A stretch of DNA of 64,000 bases from Cercis canadensis. Its lineage: Eukaryota > Streptophyta > Magnoliopsida > Fabales > Fabaceae. The stretch lies in assembly GCA_003255065.1 (NCBI GenBank), contig QAOA01007401.1, forward strand, positions 304,044-368,043, written 5' to 3'. The notes beneath the pieces were generated by a model, which was not told the origin of the DNA, searched no databases, and worked only from the letters and a program-made list of their open reading frames with translations. Each line of letters begins with the position of its first letter. Positions within the stretch are counted from its first letter, which is position 1. The translations under genes and the position numbers were made by a program. Of the stretch, positions 62,975 through 64,000 are shown one piece after another.

Positions 62975-64000
62975 CTGCAAAACAAGGCAAGATTGTAAGT
63001 ATGCAGGTAGTACATAATTACATATATTATTGGAAACCAAATTATATATTGAAAAATGATAAAATTTAAATGGAATATGTTACATTCATTATAAATAAAT
63101 ACTAATACATTGGAAATGTACCCTCCCATTTTTTTTTAAACCTTTTCACAAAAAAGAAATTACTAATCAAGAAAACATTCCAAATTTCGAGGGTATACCA
63201 GGACTCTAAAAATTTCTGAAACATCTATTATTCCATAGCATGGTGCTTTCTTAAGGAATTAGCCTAGTAGAATTAGAATTTGTATATACTAGAATGTTCT
63301 TAAATTCTTCAATTATAAGGCTAATGATAAGCATGGAACACAAGACCAATTAAAATGGGATTTTAATTCTTAAATTCCCAAAATTGGGCTAGAATGATAT
63401 CTCCTAATAGCAGGTATAGCGGATCCAAACATCAAATAAGGACAATGGCAGTTAAACATAATAAGAATATTAGATGTTTGGTTGGGAAGCTTATTACTAA
63501 CCAATAAACAACATGATATTGTGATGTTAGAGAATCAATTTGGTATGAAGTCCTAGACAAGTTCACTTACACGGTTACACCTGTATGTTTTGATTTTTCC
63601 AAATTGCAGATTGGACTGGGGAACATACTTAAGGACCAGTGATCAATATTTAATTATTTCAAGGAAATTTAGTCATAAGGCTTGGTCTGCTAACATTTGT
63701 GTGCTATACTTTTGGAGTTATGAATCTAGCAGCCACCTTTTTTACATGGTAATGAGAAATGGAGGTTGGTGAATGGGCTTTTCCCTTTTCTAGGAGAGAT
63801 CAGTTTGTCCTGCCCTTCTTGAGAGCTTGTTAATCACTCATTTTTGTGGTTTTGGGAAGAAGGTCTTATGCAAATGTGCATGTTTTGCTGGCCATGTTCA
63901 CACAAAGCACCTCGCCATTAAACCCTACCCTTCTTTCCACTTCAGCAAGCCCCAAAATGTGCTCATAGAAACTTTTCCAATGTCATAGGGAAAACCCACT
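62975..64000. other. Upstream BGAL9 intron or flank
   Basis: The exon starting at 62974 is preceded by a normal acceptor (TTTTGCAG on the minus strand), so at least 1026 bp of intron follow upstream. The expected preceding exon, which should end with ..NYYM before YFGG, was not seen here. An open plus-strand frame at 63590-63772 has no recognisable match. Confidence 0.45.

Noticed and set aside
63590..63772. 60-codon plus-strand frame near the window end
   Set aside because: No recognisable motif; probably intronic.
1..64000. CRISPR arrays, bacterial operons, ribosomal RNA or tRNA genes
   Set aside because: None seen; the tandem repeats present are coding minisatellites, microsatellites or contig joins, and the only tRNA-related sequence is the copia primer-binding site.

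Overview
The window is plant nuclear DNA. The genes have many exons with GT..AG introns, the intergenic DNA is AT-rich, and all of the conserved proteins are plant types: NO VEIN, a GH35 beta-galactosidase with a lectin tail, and sucrose-phosphate synthase. Small terminal-inverted-repeat elements, a Ty1/copia element and LINE tails match a dicot. I infer a woody eudicot, with grapevine (Vitis) the best guess from overall protein and repeat character; this was not checked by any search. Isolated single N characters, three of them between directly duplicated sequence, show that this is a draft assembly with unmerged contig overlaps.

Layout. (1) 2-1024 (+): 3' end of a NO VEIN-type gene whose last bases are tandemly repeated beyond the stop. 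(2) 1999-10107 (-): complete cytosolic methionyl-tRNA synthetase, 17 coding exons, 807 aa. (3) 13134-20347 (-): complete sucrose-phosphate synthase of the SPS4 (family C) type, 12 coding exons, 1108 aa, with a four-copy 14-residue repeat in its linker. (4) 23688-26941 (-): complete mitochondrial ribosomal protein uS9, 4 exons, 404 aa. (5) 29104-30720 (+): a 208-aa, probably plastid, membrane protein in 5 exons, function unknown. (6) 33206-43691 (+): METTL13-like double methyltransferase, 16 exons, 773 aa, with a solo LTR in its last intron. (7) 44117-49022 (+): a decayed but structurally complete Ty1/copia element with 264-bp LTRs and a 5-bp target duplication. (8) 49505-49622 (+): a broken fragment resembling a RED/IK (SMU2) splicing-factor gene. 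(9) 50172-62974 (-): C-terminal 591 codons of a BGAL9-type beta-galactosidase. Its introns hold a MITE and two LINE tails in opposite orientation; its 5' exons lie beyond the window or were not found.

Each exon chain was joined by hand at GT..AG borders. The lengths sum to whole codons and the frame stays open in every case. The genes are unrelated housekeeping or metabolic genes and form no pathway or operon-like unit. NO VEIN/MetRS and METTL13/BGAL9 are convergent pairs, and uS9m and the unknown plastid gene are divergent. No RNA gene, CRISPR array or plainly new biological system was seen. The most unusual items are the repeat-made NO VEIN stop codon, the SPS linker minisatellite, the repeat insertions inside introns, and assembly duplications that would mislead automatic annotation.
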